Source of the DNA: Variovorax paradoxus B4
Lineage (GTDB): Bacteria > Pseudomonadota > Gammaproteobacteria > Burkholderiales > Burkholderiaceae_C
Reading direction: 5' to 3'
Assembly (NCBI RefSeq): GCF_000463015.1
Contig: NC_022247.1
Span: 5,084,001-5,148,000 of the forward strand
DNA: 64,000 nucleotides
Made by a program: the position numbers and the translations under genes. The notes under the pieces are model-generated. The model was not told the origin of the DNA. It did no database searches and saw nothing but the letters and a program-made list of their open reading frames with translations. Each line of letters starts with the position of its first letter. Within the stretch, counting starts at the first letter, position 1. Of the stretch, positions 50,632 through 61,830 are shown piece after piece.

Positions 50632-51552
50632 TTAGTACCCCCGGACCGGATCGACCACGCCGCTGACCGGCAGGCCCTGTTCCATCGCGCGGATCTTTCC
50701 GGCGATCTGGGCGATGGATTCCTCGCGCAGCGTGCGCGCCGAGCCGTGCGGGGTCACGGTGATCTTCGGATGCCGCCAGAAGGCGTGGTCGGCGGGCAGC
50801 GGCTCGACCTGGAACACGTCGAGCGTGGCGCCGGCGAGCTGGCCGGCATCGAGCATTGGGATCAGGTCGTCTTCCACCAGGTGAGCGCCGCGCGCAATGC
50901 TGATGAGATAGCCGCCCGGCCGCAGCTTGCCGAGCGTGTTGCGGTTGAGGATGCCGCGCGTGGCCTCGGTCAGCGGCAGCAGGTTGACCAGCACGCGCGT
51001 GGACGACAGGAACTCGTCGAACTGCACTTCGCCGCTGAACACCTTCACGCCGTCGATGGCCTTGGGCGAACGGCTCCAGCCCAGCACCGGAAACTCGAAC
51101 TGCGCGACGGCTTGAGCGACCCGCTCGCCGAGCACGCCCAGGCCCATGATCCCGACCGGAAAATCGCGCCGCAGCTTCGGCTTGCGATAGCTCCAGCGGC
51201 CTTCGCGCGCATCGGCCTCGTAGACGTCGAACTCGCGGAAGTGCCGGATCAGCGTGTGGCACACGTACTCGGCCATCTGCACCGACATGCCGGCGTCGTC
51301 GAGCCGCACGATGCGCGTGTGCGCCGGGACTTTCAGCTTGAGCAGGGCATCGACGCCCGCGCCGATGTTGAACAGGCCGCGCAGCCCGGGCTGCTCGTCG
51401 AGCAGCTGCTGGGGCGGCGCCCACACCACCGCATGGTCGGCCTGGGCGGCGCCCGGCTTCCAGGCCTCGATCTGCGCATCGGGCAGCTCGGCACGGAGGC
51501 CTTCGATCCAGGGTTCGGGGCGGTTGTCGGTCAGGGAAACGATGATTTTCAT
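50632..51552 (-). CDS. Glyoxylate/hydroxypyruvate reductase A-like D-2-hydroxyacid dehydrogenase
   Basis: This 306-residue NAD(P)-dependent enzyme reduces 2-oxo acids such as glyoxylate or hydroxypyruvate. It has the GhrA features: LFNIGAGVDALL, AEYVCHTLIRHFREF, nucleotide fold VGIMGLGVLGERVAQAVAQF, catalytic Arg region SIARGAHLVEDDLIP, and the Glu and His in VEPLPADHAFWRHPKITVTP with PHGSA. ATG 51552 is the family start. It stands alone on the minus strand, divergent from the EthD-type gene. Confidence 0.9.
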   Translation of the reverse strand: MKIIVSLTDNRPEPWIEGLRAELPDAQIEAWKPGAAQADHAVVWAPPQQLLDEQPGLRGLFNIGAGVDALLKLKVPAHTRIVRLDDAGMSVQMAEYVCHTLIRHFREFDVYEADAREGRWSYRKPKLRRDFPVGIMGLGVLGERVAQAVAQFEFPVLGWSRSPKAIDGVKVFSGEVQFDEFLSSTRVLVNLLPLTEATRGILNRNTLGKLRPGGYLISIARGAHLVEDDLIPMLDAGQLAGATLDVFQVEPLPADHAFWRHPKITVTPHGSARTLREESIAQIAGKIRAMEQGLPVSGVVDPVRGY

Positions 51553-51667
51553 GCACCGGATCTTAGGGGCCCCGGCCCATGGACAGGGTCGACGGCTTGT
51601 GCCTCCGGGTGCCTTTCTTCTATGCTCGTGCGCCCCCCAAAGACCTCGACACACCCGGAGACGAAGC

Positions 51668-51982
51668 ATGATCAAAGTCAGCGTGATGTACCCCTACACC
51701 GAAGGCGCACGGTTCGACCACGCCTACTACCGCGACAAGCACATGCCGCTGTTGAAGGCGCGCATGGGCGATGCCTGCAAGTCGTACACCATCGACAAGG
51801 GGCTGGCGGGCGGCGCGCCCGGCACCCCGCCGACCTACGTCGGCATGTGCCACGTGTTCTGCGACTCGGCCGAGGCGTTCCAGGCGGCGTTCGGCCCGCA
51901 TGCCAAGGAGATCCTGGGCGACATCAGGAACTACACCGACATCGCGCCCGTCATGCAGATCAGCGAAGTGGTGATTGGTTAA
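51668..51982 (+). CDS. EthD-family small protein
   Basis: This 104-residue ferredoxin-like dimeric barrel protein begins MIKVSVMYPYTEGARFDHAY with YRDKHMPLLKARMGD, the typical EthD start, and ends VMQISEVVIG. Family members include a factor needed for ETBE degradation and enzymes of polyketide or quinone chemistry, but most are uncharacterised. It overlaps by 4 bp, tail to tail, with the carboxylase alpha gene. Confidence 0.85.
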   Translation: MIKVSVMYPYTEGARFDHAYYRDKHMPLLKARMGDACKSYTIDKGLAGGAPGTPPTYVGMCHVFCDSAEAFQAAFGPHAKEILGDIRNYTDIAPVMQISEVVIG

Positions 51983-53982
51983 GCCGCCGCCGCAGCCATT
52001 CGCAACAGTTCGTCGCCCTCGGCCACCTGCTCGCCTGGCACGAACATCAGTTCTTCCACCGTGCCGTCGGCCGGCGCCGCGATGGTGTGCTCCATCTTCA
52101 TGGCCTCCATCACCGCGAGCGGCTGGCCGCGGCTGACCTTGTCGCCCGCCCTGACAGCGAAGGACACGACCTTGCCGGGCATCGGCGCCGTGAGGCGGCC
52201 GGCTTCGGCGTGGGTATCGCCCGCGTGGGCCAGGCGGTCGATGGCCGTGATCTTCGTGGCGCCCTTCGACGCGAACACATGGGCCGTGGCGCCGTCCAGA
52301 TGCACGTCCAGCGTCTGCCGCGTGCCGGCGAATTCGACCTCGAACTCACCCGACGGGAACTGACCCACGACCAGCGGACCCTCGACACCACCGGCTTCGA
52401 GCCACAGGCTGCCGTCGCGCCTGTAAGTCAGCAGGGCCGTCTGCTCGGCGCCGCGGAACTCGAAGTCGAAGTGGCGCCGGTACTCGCCATGCGAGCGCCA
52501 GCCGTCGCGCCGCTCGAACGGATCGGGCAAGCCGGTCGGCCGTTCGGTGATCAGCGTGCGCGTGATGGCGGCGGCCGCGGCCAGCGGCAGGCCCAGCGCC
52601 TCGCGGTCGAACAGCACGGCGCGCTCGCGCTCGATCAGCGCGGTGTCGAGGTTGGCCTTGGAGAACGATTCGGTCGCGAGGATGCCGCGCAGGAACTGCA
52701 CGTTGGTCGACACACCCACGATCTGCACCTGCGCCAGCGCTGCGTCGAGCCGCGCCAGCGCCTCGGCGCGCGTGCTGCCGTGCACGATCAGCTTGGCGAT
52801 CATCGAGTCGTAGAAGGGCGAGATCTCGCCGCCCTCGCGCACACCGTCGTCGATGCGCACGCGGCTGCGCTGGAACGCGGTGGCCTGGGGCTTGCGGTAT
52901 ACGCGCAGCGTGCCGGTGGCCGGCAGGAAGTTGTTGTCGGGGTTCTCGGCGCAGATGCGCGCCTCGATCGCGTGGCCGTGGATCTGCAGTTCCTGCTGCT
53001 TCGCGGGCAGCGTCTCGCCCGAGGCCACGCGCAATTGCCATTCGACGAGGTCGAGCCCGGTGATGGCTTCGGTCACCGGGTGCTCCACCTGCAAGCGCGT
53101 GTTCATCTCCATGAAGAAGAAGTTCATCTCGCCGCCTTCGCGCTGCTCGACGATGAACTCCACCGTGCCGGCGCCGACGTAGTTCACGGCGCGCGCCGCG
53201 GCCACGGCGGCCTCGCCCATCTGCTTGCGCATCGCCTCGGTCATGCCGGGCGCGGGCGCTTCCTCGAGCACCTTCTGGTGGCGGCGCTGCACCGAACAGT
53301 CGCGCTCGAACAGGTACACGCAGTTGCCGTGCGTGTCGCCGAACACCTGGATCTCGATGTGGCGCGGGCGCTGCACGTACTTCTCGATCAGCACCGCGTC
53401 GTCGCCGAAGCTGTTGATGGCTTCGCGCTGGCACGACGCCAGCGCAGCGGCAAAATCTTCCGCCTTGTCGACCGCGCGCATGCCCTTGCCGCCGCCGCCC
53501 GCGCTGGCCTTGATGAGCACCGGGTAGCCGATGCGGTCGGCCTCGCGCTGCAGCAGCTGCGGGTTCTGGTCGTGGCCGTGATAGCCCGGCACCAGCGGCA
53601 CGCCGGCCTTTTCCATCAGCTGCTTCGACTCGGCCTTCAGGCCCATCGCCTTGATGGCCGAGGGCGGCGGGCCGATGAAGACCAGGCCCGCGTCGGCGCA
53701 GGCCTGCGCGAACTCTTCGTTCTCGCTCAGGAAGCCGTAGCCGGGGTGCACGGCTTCGGCGCCCGTGGCCTTGGCGGCCTCGAGGATCTTTTCCCAGCGC
53801 AGGTAGCTGTCCTTGGGCGCGCTGCCGCCGAGGTGCACCGACTCGTCGCAGGCACGCACGTGGTTGGCGTGCGCGTCGGCATCGGAGTACACGGCCACGG
53901 TGCGGATCGCCATGCGGCGCGCCGTAGCGGCCACACGGCAAGCGATCTCGCCTCGGTTGGCAATGAGGATCTTCTTAAACAT
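51979..53982 (-). CDS. liuD: Methylcrotonyl-CoA carboxylase, biotin-carboxylase/biotin-carrier subunit
   Basis: This 667-residue alpha subunit carries biotin carboxylase and biotin carrier parts. Blocks seen are FKKILIANRGEIACRVAATA, the ATP-grasp KASAGGGGKGMR, FMEMNTRLQVEHPVTE and, about 35 residues from the C-terminus, the biotin site VMEAMKMEHTI. Context with isovaleryl-CoA dehydrogenase, a matching beta subunit and methylglutaconyl-CoA hydratase indicates methylcrotonyl-CoA as substrate; the same architecture occurs in propionyl- and geranyl-CoA carboxylases. Its start overlaps DUF4126 by 8 bp. Confidence 0.92.
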   Translation of the reverse strand: MFKKILIANRGEIACRVAATARRMAIRTVAVYSDADAHANHVRACDESVHLGGSAPKDSYLRWEKILEAAKATGAEAVHPGYGFLSENEEFAQACADAGLVFIGPPPSAIKAMGLKAESKQLMEKAGVPLVPGYHGHDQNPQLLQREADRIGYPVLIKASAGGGGKGMRAVDKAEDFAAALASCQREAINSFGDDAVLIEKYVQRPRHIEIQVFGDTHGNCVYLFERDCSVQRRHQKVLEEAPAPGMTEAMRKQMGEAAVAAARAVNYVGAGTVEFIVEQREGGEMNFFFMEMNTRLQVEHPVTEAITGLDLVEWQLRVASGETLPAKQQELQIHGHAIEARICAENPDNNFLPATGTLRVYRKPQATAFQRSRVRIDDGVREGGEISPFYDSMIAKLIVHGSTRAEALARLDAALAQVQIVGVSTNVQFLRGILATESFSKANLDTALIERERAVLFDREALGLPLAAAAAITRTLITERPTGLPDPFERRDGWRSHGEYRRHFDFEFRGAEQTALLTYRRDGSLWLEAGGVEGPLVVGQFPSGEFEVEFAGTRQTLDVHLDGATAHVFASKGATKITAIDRLAHAGDTHAEAGRLTAPMPGKVVSFAVRAGDKVSRGQPLAVMEAMKMEHTIAAPADGTVEELMFVPGEQVAEGDELLRMAAAAA

Positions 53983-54646
53983 TCGGAGTGTCTCCCGGAG
54001 GATTCTTTTTCAGTTGGAATGCAGGCGTGACGCCCGGATCGGGCCGCCCGCTGAAGATGCGGGCCACGCGAGTGAACAGCGCCTTGAGAAAGCGCCAGCT
54101 CTTGCGGATGAGCCACACGCTGAGCACCAGCACGAAGACGAACAGCACCAGGAAGACCAGCGGGTGCGCCACCGAGAGCCACAGCCCGGCCGGCACCATC
54201 GAGTCTTCGACCAGCGAGGCGCCCACGTTGGAAAACGGTTCGGGCGAAGTGTTGATGGCCGCGCGCGTCGTGGCCTTGGCCGCGTGTGCGGTCGCGGCAA
54301 AGCTGCCGCCGAGCAGCGCGGCGACGATGGCCATCGCGCCATGATCGGCGCCGAACACGCTGGCCGCGAGCGCCGCGCCGGCGGGAATGCGGATGGCCGT
54401 GTGCACCACGTCCCACAGCGAATCGAGGCCCGGGATCTTGTCGGCGAAGAATTCGATGAACACCATGAAGCCACTGGCCGCGATGACCACCGGATGCGCC
54501 AGCAGCTGCAGCCCGCTGGGCAGCGGCACCCAGCCGAAGTAGCCGGCCAGCCCGGTCAGCAGCACGACCAGGTACAGCCGAACGCCGCTGGCCCAGCCGA
54601 TGGCCGCGGCCAGTGCAAGCAGCTGGGGCATGTCGAGCGCGTTCAT
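53975..54646 (-). CDS. DUF4126 membrane protein
   Basis: This 223-residue integral membrane protein has about four to five hydrophobic stretches, such as LYLVVLLTGLAGYFGWVPLP and GLWLSVAHPLVFLVLFVFVL. The segment SGFMVFIEFFADKIPGLDSL with DVVHTAIRIPAGA is the DUF4126 signature. Function is unknown. It lies inside the isovalerate operon between hydratase and carboxylase alpha, overlapping the latter, so it is co-expressed; it may be a scaffold or transporter for the pathway, which is inference only. Confidence 0.85.
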   Translation of the reverse strand: MNALDMPQLLALAAAIGWASGVRLYLVVLLTGLAGYFGWVPLPSGLQLLAHPVVIAASGFMVFIEFFADKIPGLDSLWDVVHTAIRIPAGAALAASVFGADHGAMAIVAALLGGSFAATAHAAKATTRAAINTSPEPFSNVGASLVEDSMVPAGLWLSVAHPLVFLVLFVFVLVLSVWLIRKSWRFLKALFTRVARIFSGRPDPGVTPAFQLKKNPPGDTPNV

Positions 54647-54655
54647 GACGTGCGC

Positions 54656-55453
54656 TCAGCGGCCCAGCCAGGACGGCTTGCGCTTCTGCAGGAAGGCCTG
54701 CACGCCTTCGCGGCCTTCGTCGCTGGCGCGAATGTCGGCAATGCCTTCGACGGTCTTGGCGATCAGCGCGTCGTCGATCTCGCGGCCATCCACGTCGGCG
54801 ATCAGTTGCTTGCAGGCACGCACCGCGGCGGGACTGGCAGCGGTGAGCGCCTTCACGAGTTCGTCGACCTTGGCATCGAGCGCATCGGCCGCGACGACCT
54901 CATGCACGAAGCCGATGCGGTGCGCCTCGGCGGCCGTGAAGCGTTCGGCCGTGAGAAAGTAGCGCTGCGATGCGCGCGTGCCCATGGCGCGCAGCACATA
55001 CGGGCTGATGGTCGCGGGCACGAGGCCGATCTTGACTTCGCTCAGGCAGTACCACGCGGTGTCCACGCTCACCGCCATGTCGCAGGCCGCGACCAGGCCC
55101 ATGCCGCCCGCATACACATCGCCCTGCACGCGCGCGATGGTGGGCTTGAGGCATTCGGCAATGGTGCGCAGCATGGCGGCCAGCTTGCCCGCGTCGGCGA
55201 TGTTCTCGCCGCGCGTGTAGTCGGCCATGCGGCGCATCCAGTTGAGATTCGCGCCCGCGCAGAAGGCGGGGCCGTTGGCGCCGAGCACGATGGCCTTGAT
55301 GTGCGGCGCAGCGCCGGCTTCGGCAAAGGCCTGCGTCAGCTCGGCGATGACCACATCGTCGAAGGCATTGCGCGCATCGGGCTGGTCGAGCCAGATGCGT
55401 GCGATGGTGTCCTGGATTTCGAGTTTCAGTTTGGTGAAGGTCATGTCAGTCAT
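54656..55453 (-). CDS. liuC: Methylglutaconyl-CoA hydratase (enoyl-CoA hydratase family)
   Basis: This crotonase-fold enzyme hydrates 3-methylglutaconyl-CoA to HMG-CoA. The 265-residue product shows LDQPDARNAFDDVVIAELTQ, the oxyanion hole ANGPAFCAGANLNWMRRMAD, VQGDVYAGGMGLVAACDMAV, and the SEVKIGLVPATISPYVLRAM segment typical of the leucine-pathway enzyme. ATG 55453 is used; ATG 55444 is possible. A 123-bp gap with a structured repeat separates it from carboxylase beta upstream. Confidence 0.92.
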   Translation of the reverse strand: MTDMTFTKLKLEIQDTIARIWLDQPDARNAFDDVVIAELTQAFAEAGAAPHIKAIVLGANGPAFCAGANLNWMRRMADYTRGENIADAGKLAAMLRTIAECLKPTIARVQGDVYAGGMGLVAACDMAVSVDTAWYCLSEVKIGLVPATISPYVLRAMGTRASQRYFLTAERFTAAEAHRIGFVHEVVAADALDAKVDELVKALTAASPAAVRACKQLIADVDGREIDDALIAKTVEGIADIRASDEGREGVQAFLQKRKPSWLGR

Positions 55454-55478
55454 CCGTGACGCGGTGCGCGTTTGTTCG

Positions 55479-55525
55479 GGGCGTGTGCACAGGCCACCGG
55501 GTACTCCGTCGGCGGGAGCACGCCC
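55479..55525 (+). repeat. Dispersed structured repeat, copy 2
   Basis: A 47-bp element bounded by perfectly pairing GGGCGTG and CACGCCC. It shares GTGCACAGGCCACCGGGTAC and GTCGGCGGGAGC with the copy at 16704-16768. The T-A pair in its stem replaces a C-G pair in copy 1. Confidence 0.65.
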
Positions 55526-55576
55526 TGGAATGCGATGCCCGTCTCGACTCGATGCGCAAGAAAACTTCGCCATTTG

Positions 55577-57204
55577 CTACATCCGGAAGATGCCGAACTT
55601 CGGCTCGGGAATCGGCGCGTTGCGCGAAGCGGCCAAACCGAGCGCCAGCACCCGCCGCGTATCCGCCGGATCGATGATGCCGTCGTCCCACAGCCGCGCC
55701 GTCGCGTAGTACGGGTGGCCCTGGTCTTCGTACTGCTGGCGGATCGGTGCCTTGAAGGCTTCTTCCTCTTCCTTGCTCCAGCTGCCGCCCTTGAGTTCGA
55801 TGCCGTCGCGCTTCACCGTGGCCAGCACGCTCGCGGCCTGCTCGCCGCCCATCACGCTGATGCGCGCGTTGGGCCACATCCAGAGAAAGCGCGGGCTGTA
55901 AGCGCGGCCGCACATGCCGTAGTTGCCGGCGCCGAAGCTGCCGCCGATGATGATGGTGAACTTGGGCACGTTGGCCGTGGCCACGGCCGTCACCATCTTG
56001 GCGCCGTGGCGCGCGATGCCCTCGTTCTCGTACTTGCGCCCCACCATGAAGCCGGTGATGTTCTGCAGGAACACCAGCGGGATCTTGCGATGGCAGCACA
56101 GCTCGATGAAGTGCGCGCCCTTCTGCGCCGATTCGCTGAACAGGATGCCGTTGTTGGCGATGATGCCCACCGGCATGCCCTCGATCTCGGCGAAGCCGCA
56201 GACCAGCGTGGCGCCGAAGCGGGCCTTGAACTCGTGGAACTCGCTGCCATCGACGATGCGGGCGATGATCTCGCGCACGTCGAAGGGCTTGCGCGTGTCG
56301 GTCGGGATCACGCCGTAGAGCTCTTCTCGCGGGAACTCGGGTGGGCGCACCGCCGCAGCGGCCTCGGCCGCCGGCTGCGCCGCGGCCTTCGCATTGAGGT
56401 TGGCCACGGCCGAACGTGCGAGCGCCAGCGCATGCAGGTCGTTCTGCGCCAGATGGTCCACCACGCCCGAGAGCCGTGTGTGCACGTCGCCGCCGCCCAG
56501 GTCCTCGGCCGTCACGACCTCGCCGGTGGCTGCCTTCACGAGCGGCGGGCCGCCCAGGAAGATGGTGCCCTGGTTCTTCACGATGATCGACTCGTCGCTC
56601 ATCGCCGGCACATAGGCACCGCCCGCCGTGCACGAGCCCATGACCACTGCGATCTGCGCAATGCCCTGGGCGCTCATGTTGGCCTGGTTGTAGAAGATGC
56701 GGCCGAAGTGGTCGCGGTCGGGGAACACCTCGTCCTGGTTTGGCAGGTTGGCGCCGCCCGAGTCGACGAGGTAGATGCAGGGCAGGCGGTTCTGCTCGGC
56801 GATCTCCTGCGCGCGCAGGTGCTTCTTGACCGTCATCGGGTAGTAGGTGCCGCCCTTCACCGTCGCGTCGTTGCAGACGATCATGCAGTCGACGCCGTTC
56901 ACGCGGCCGATGCCCGCAATGAGGCCCGCACCGGGCGCGGACTCCGCACCCTTGGCATCGAGGTACATCGCATGCGCGGCCAGCGGCGCGATCTCGAGGA
57001 ACGGCGTGCCGGGGTCGAGCAGCTCGGCCACGCGGTCGCGCGGCAGCAGCTTGCCGCGCGCCGTGTGCTTGGCGCGTGCGGCCTCGCCCCCGCCCTGCTC
57101 CACTTTGGCGAACTGCTTGTGCAGGTCGTCGACCAGCGCACGCATCGCGGCGGCATTGGCCTGGAAGTCGGCCGAGCGGGCGTTGAGTTTGGTTTCGAGT
57201 TTGC

Positions 57205-57208
<4 letters not shown>
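55577..57208 (-). CDS. liuB: Methylcrotonyl-CoA carboxylase, carboxyltransferase subunit
   Basis: This 543-residue beta subunit transfers CO2 from biotin to 3-methylcrotonyl-CoA. Its blocks include [60 protein letters not shown], the oxyanion-forming [20 protein letters not shown] and [20 protein letters not shown], all strongly MccB-like. It overlaps the acyl-CoA synthetase gene by 4 bp. With subunit alpha at 51979 it forms the carboxylase of the leucine pathway. Confidence 0.95.
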
Positions 57209-58875
<1,667 letters not shown>

Positions 58876-58895
58876 CGTCTTGTCTCCTTGTCTTG

Positions 58896-59010
58896 CTCCC
58901 TCTCCCTTTGGGAGAGGGTTGGGGTGAGGGCGCTCGGCCCTGGATGAAGCGCCGCGCTCGGCTCGATCGCCGTTTCCCTCACCCCAGCCCTCTCCCGGAG
59001 GGAGAGGGAG
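58896..59010. repeat. Long inverted repeat pair between acyl-CoA synthetase and ivd
   Basis: Arms 58896-58930 and 58976-59010 are 35-bp inverted copies with three differences. Each arm itself contains a CCCTCTCCC/GGGAGAGGG hairpin. A second inner pair (GGATGAAGCG near 58941 and CGCTTCATCC near 59027) extends the structure. REP-like elements of this kind occur widely. Confidence 0.7.
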
Positions 59011-59034
59011 GAAGAGGGGACGGCGCGCTTCATC

Positions 59035-60207
59035 CTATGCAGTTTCCGAAAACAGCTCGCGCCCGATCAGCATGCGGCGGATCTCGCTCGTGCCCGCACC
59101 GATCTCGTACAGCTTGGCATCGCGCCACAGCCGCTCGACCGGAAAGTCCTTCGTGTACCCCACGCCGCCCAGCGCCTGGATCGCCTCGCCGGCCATCCAC
59201 GTCGCCTTCTCGGCCGAGTAGAGAATGGCGCCGGCCGCATCCTTGCGGAAAGTGCGCGCGTGGTCGTTGCGGTCGCAGGCCTTGCCCACGGCATACACGT
59301 AGGCGCGCGTGGCCTGCCACGTCGAGTACATGTCCGCCAGCTTGCCCTGCATCAGCTGGAACTCGCCGATGCTCTGGCCGAACTGCTTGCGCTCGTGGAT
59401 GAAGGGCAGCACCGCGTCCATGCACGCGGCCATGATGCCCAGCGGGCCGCCCGAGAGCACCGCGCGTTCGTAGTCGAGGCCGCTCATCAGCACCTTCGCG
59501 CCCTGCCCTTCGCCGCCGAGCACGTTCTCTTCGGGCACTTCGCAGTTGTCGAAAAAAAGCGGGTAGGTGTTGGAGCCGCGCATGCCGAGCTTGTCGAGCT
59601 TGGTGCCGGCCGAAAAGCCCCTGAAGCCCTTCTCGACAATGAAGGCCGTCATGCCGCGCGCGCCCATCTCGGGTTCGGTCTTGGCGTAGATCACCAGCGT
59701 GTCGGCGTCGCCGCCGTTGGTGATCCACATCTTGCCGCCGTTGAGCACGTAGTAGCCGTTCTTCTTCTCGGCCTTGAGCTTCATGCTCACCACGTCGGAG
59801 CCGGCGTTGGGCTCGCTCATGGCCAGCGCGCCCACGTGCTCGCCGCTCACGAGCCTGGGCAGGTATTTCTTCTTCTGCGCGTCGCTGCCGTTGCGGTGGA
59901 TCTGATTCACGCACAGGTTGGAGTGCGCGCCGTAGGAGAGCCCCACCGAGGCCGAGGCGCGCGACACCTCTTCCATCGCCACGATGTGGGCGAGGTAGCC
60001 CAGCTCGGTGCCGCCGAACTCTTCCTTCACCGTCATGCCGTGCAGGCCGAGCTCGCCGAGCTTCTGCCACAGGTCGTGCGGGAACAGGTTGTCGCGGTCG
60101 ATGTCTGCAGCGCGCGGGGCGATTTCGTTCGCGGCGAAGTCCTGGATCGCGCTGCGCAGCGAGTCGATGGTGTCGCCCAGGTCGAAGTTCAGGCCGGGAT
60201 CGTGCAT
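59035..60207 (-). CDS. liuA: Isovaleryl-CoA dehydrogenase
   Basis: This FAD enzyme oxidises isovaleryl-CoA to 3-methylcrotonyl-CoA. The 390-residue product shows [90 protein letters not shown] and [20 protein letters not shown], close to known IVD. ATG 60207 is the family start. It is the first gene of the leftward liu-type operon and faces an AraC-type regulator across a 139-bp region with repeated motifs. Confidence 0.95.
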   Translation of the reverse strand: MHDPGLNFDLGDTIDSLRSAIQDFAANEIAPRAADIDRDNLFPHDLWQKLGELGLHGMTVKEEFGGTELGYLAHIVAMEEVSRASASVGLSYGAHSNLCVNQIHRNGSDAQKKKYLPRLVSGEHVGALAMSEPNAGSDVVSMKLKAEKKNGYYVLNGGKMWITNGGDADTLVIYAKTEPEMGARGMTAFIVEKGFRGFSAGTKLDKLGMRGSNTYPLFFDNCEVPEENVLGGEGQGAKVLMSGLDYERAVLSGGPLGIMAACMDAVLPFIHERKQFGQSIGEFQLMQGKLADMYSTWQATRAYVYAVGKACDRNDHARTFRKDAAGAILYSAEKATWMAGEAIQALGGVGYTKDFPVERLWRDAKLYEIGAGTSEIRRMLIGRELFSETA

Positions 60208-60254
60208 GTGTCTTGTCTCCTCTGAGGGGTCGGCGCGCAGGTTGTCCCACGCGT

Positions 60255-60329
60255 ATTGGCGCTTGGAAGAATGCAGCTTACGCCTCGCCGCGCCGCAATT
60301 GGCGCCACAATGGTTGCAAATTGCGCCAC
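60255..60329. promoter_or_regulatory. Repeated ATTG(G)CGC motifs between ivd and the AraC-type gene
   Basis: ATTGGCGC at 60255-60262, ATTGGCGCCAC at 60298-60308 and ATTGCGCCAC at 60320-60329. Spacings of 43 and 22 bp are about four and two helical turns, placing the motifs on one face of the DNA, as AraC-type regulators prefer. Confidence 0.55.
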
Positions 60330-60346
60330 GCCAGATCCAACCGACC

Positions 60347-61375
60347 ATGTCGTCCCCGTCCTTCCTCCGACCCGCCCGCGCCGTCACGCCAATGGCCTTT
60401 GTGAGAGCCATCGTGCAGGGCTACGAGCGCTACGGCATCGATCCCTCGGGGGCGCTGCAAGCGGCACAGATCACGCCGCGCGAGCTGGCCCGGCCCGGCG
60501 CGCGGGTGACGGCCGCGCAGTTCGAGGCGCTGTCGGACCACGCGATGCAGGAGCTCGACGACGAGGCGCTCGGCTGGTTCTCGCGGCGCCTGCCCTGGGG
60601 CAGCTACGGCATGCTGTGCCGCGCCTCGCTGAGCTCGCCCGACCTGGGCGTGGCCATCAAGCGCTGGTGCCGCCATCACCGCCTGCTGACCGAGGACATC
60701 ACGCTGGCGCTGGAGGTGTCGGGCGGCGTGGCCACGCTGCGCATCGCCGAGCACCGCCCGCTGGACGAGGCGTTCCGCGAGTTCTGCCTGGTGACCAGCC
60801 TGCGCTTCCTGCACGGGTATGTCTGCTGGGCCATCGACTCGCGCATTTCGCTGCGCGACGCGACCTTTCCCTTTGCAGCGCCGCCGCACGGCGACGCCTA
60901 TCCGCTGATGTTCACGCCCGACGTGCGCTTCGATGCCTCCGGGGCCAGCATCAGCTTCGACGAGCGCTACCTCGCCCTGCCGCTGCAGCGCGACGAGCGT
61001 GCGCTGCGCACCATGCTCAAGCGGGCACTGCCGCTCACGGTGCTGCAGTACCGGCGCGACCGCCTGCTGGGGCAGCGCGTGCGCGAGCTGCTGCGCTCGC
61101 GCGCCGCCGAGGCCACCACGGCGGAGGCGCTGGCCACGCTGCTCAATGTATCGAGCCGCACGCTGCACCGGCAGCTGCATGAAGAGGGCACGTCACTGCA
61201 GACGCTGAAGAACGAAGTGCGCCACGAGATGGCGGTGGAGCAGTTGCGCCGCACCAACCGGCCCATCAAGCAGGTGGCGCTGGCGGTGGGCTTTCGCAAC
61301 GAGAAGAGCTTTTCGCGTGCGTTCCTGCAATGGACGGGGCATGCGCCGCGCGACTTCCGGCAGCAGGGGCTGTAG
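60347..61375 (+). CDS. AraC-family transcriptional regulator (arabinose-binding-like N-terminal domain)
   Basis: This 342-residue regulator has an N-terminal ligand domain of the OruR/ArgR-type group ([40 protein letters not shown]) and a C-terminal double HTH ([40 protein letters not shown]). ATG 60347 is chosen; the frame upstream crosses the divergent ivd gene. Its position facing ivd makes it the likely regulator of the liu-type operon. Other groups use MerR-type LiuR or TetR-type LiuQ for this job, so an AraC-type controller is notable. Confidence 0.9.
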   Translation: MSSPSFLRPARAVTPMAFVRAIVQGYERYGIDPSGALQAAQITPRELARPGARVTAAQFEALSDHAMQELDDEALGWFSRRLPWGSYGMLCRASLSSPDLGVAIKRWCRHHRLLTEDITLALEVSGGVATLRIAEHRPLDEAFREFCLVTSLRFLHGYVCWAIDSRISLRDATFPFAAPPHGDAYPLMFTPDVRFDASGASISFDERYLALPLQRDERALRTMLKRALPLTVLQYRRDRLLGQRVRELLRSRAAEATTAEALATLLNVSSRTLHRQLHEEGTSLQTLKNEVRHEMAVEQLRRTNRPIKQVALAVGFRNEKSFSRAFLQWTGHAPRDFRQQGL

Positions 61376-61406
61376 CAGCGAATCGGCTGATGGATCCGGC
61401 GCGCCG

Positions 61407-61733
61407 TCAGCCCGGCTGCGCGATCAGGGCCAGCGCATCGGCGATGGACTGGCTGTCTTCCGGACGCACGAGCTTCGCGACCTGCGTGCCGTCGCGCATG
61501 AACACCAGCGTGGGCCACAGCCGCACGTTGAACGAGCGGCCCAGCGGTCGTCCGCTGCCGTCCTCGACCTTGATGCGCGGGATGTCCGGGTACTTGGCAA
61601 AGGCCTCGGCGATGTTCGGCTGCGCGGCCTTGCAGATGCCGCACCAGTTGGTGCCGAACTCGACCACGGCCGGGCCCTTCAGGGCATCGATCTCGGCGCG
61701 GTCGGGCTGCTCGGTCTTGTATTCGGAAGTCAT
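61407..61733 (-). CDS. Thioredoxin-family protein
   Basis: This 108-residue thioredoxin-like protein has the active site NWCGICKAAQP (CxxC as CGIC) and cis-Pro in RLWPTLVFMRDGTQVA. CGIC rather than CGPC suggests a redox potential different from standard thioredoxin. ATG 61733 is the family-like start. No signal peptide, so it is cytoplasmic. It is convergent with the AraC-type gene and appears monocistronic. Confidence 0.9.
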   Translation of the reverse strand: MTSEYKTEQPDRAEIDALKGPAVVEFGTNWCGICKAAQPNIAEAFAKYPDIPRIKVEDGSGRPLGRSFNVRLWPTLVFMRDGTQVAKLVRPEDSQSIADALALIAQPG

Positions 61734-61830
61734 GGGATCGGGCTCCTTGTGGACTTGCTTGCCGGATGCCATTCCAGCAGAAACCCTGCAGGCTTGCTCC
61801 CGGCAGGGGCTTGGTCTTCAGGCCCTCTCT

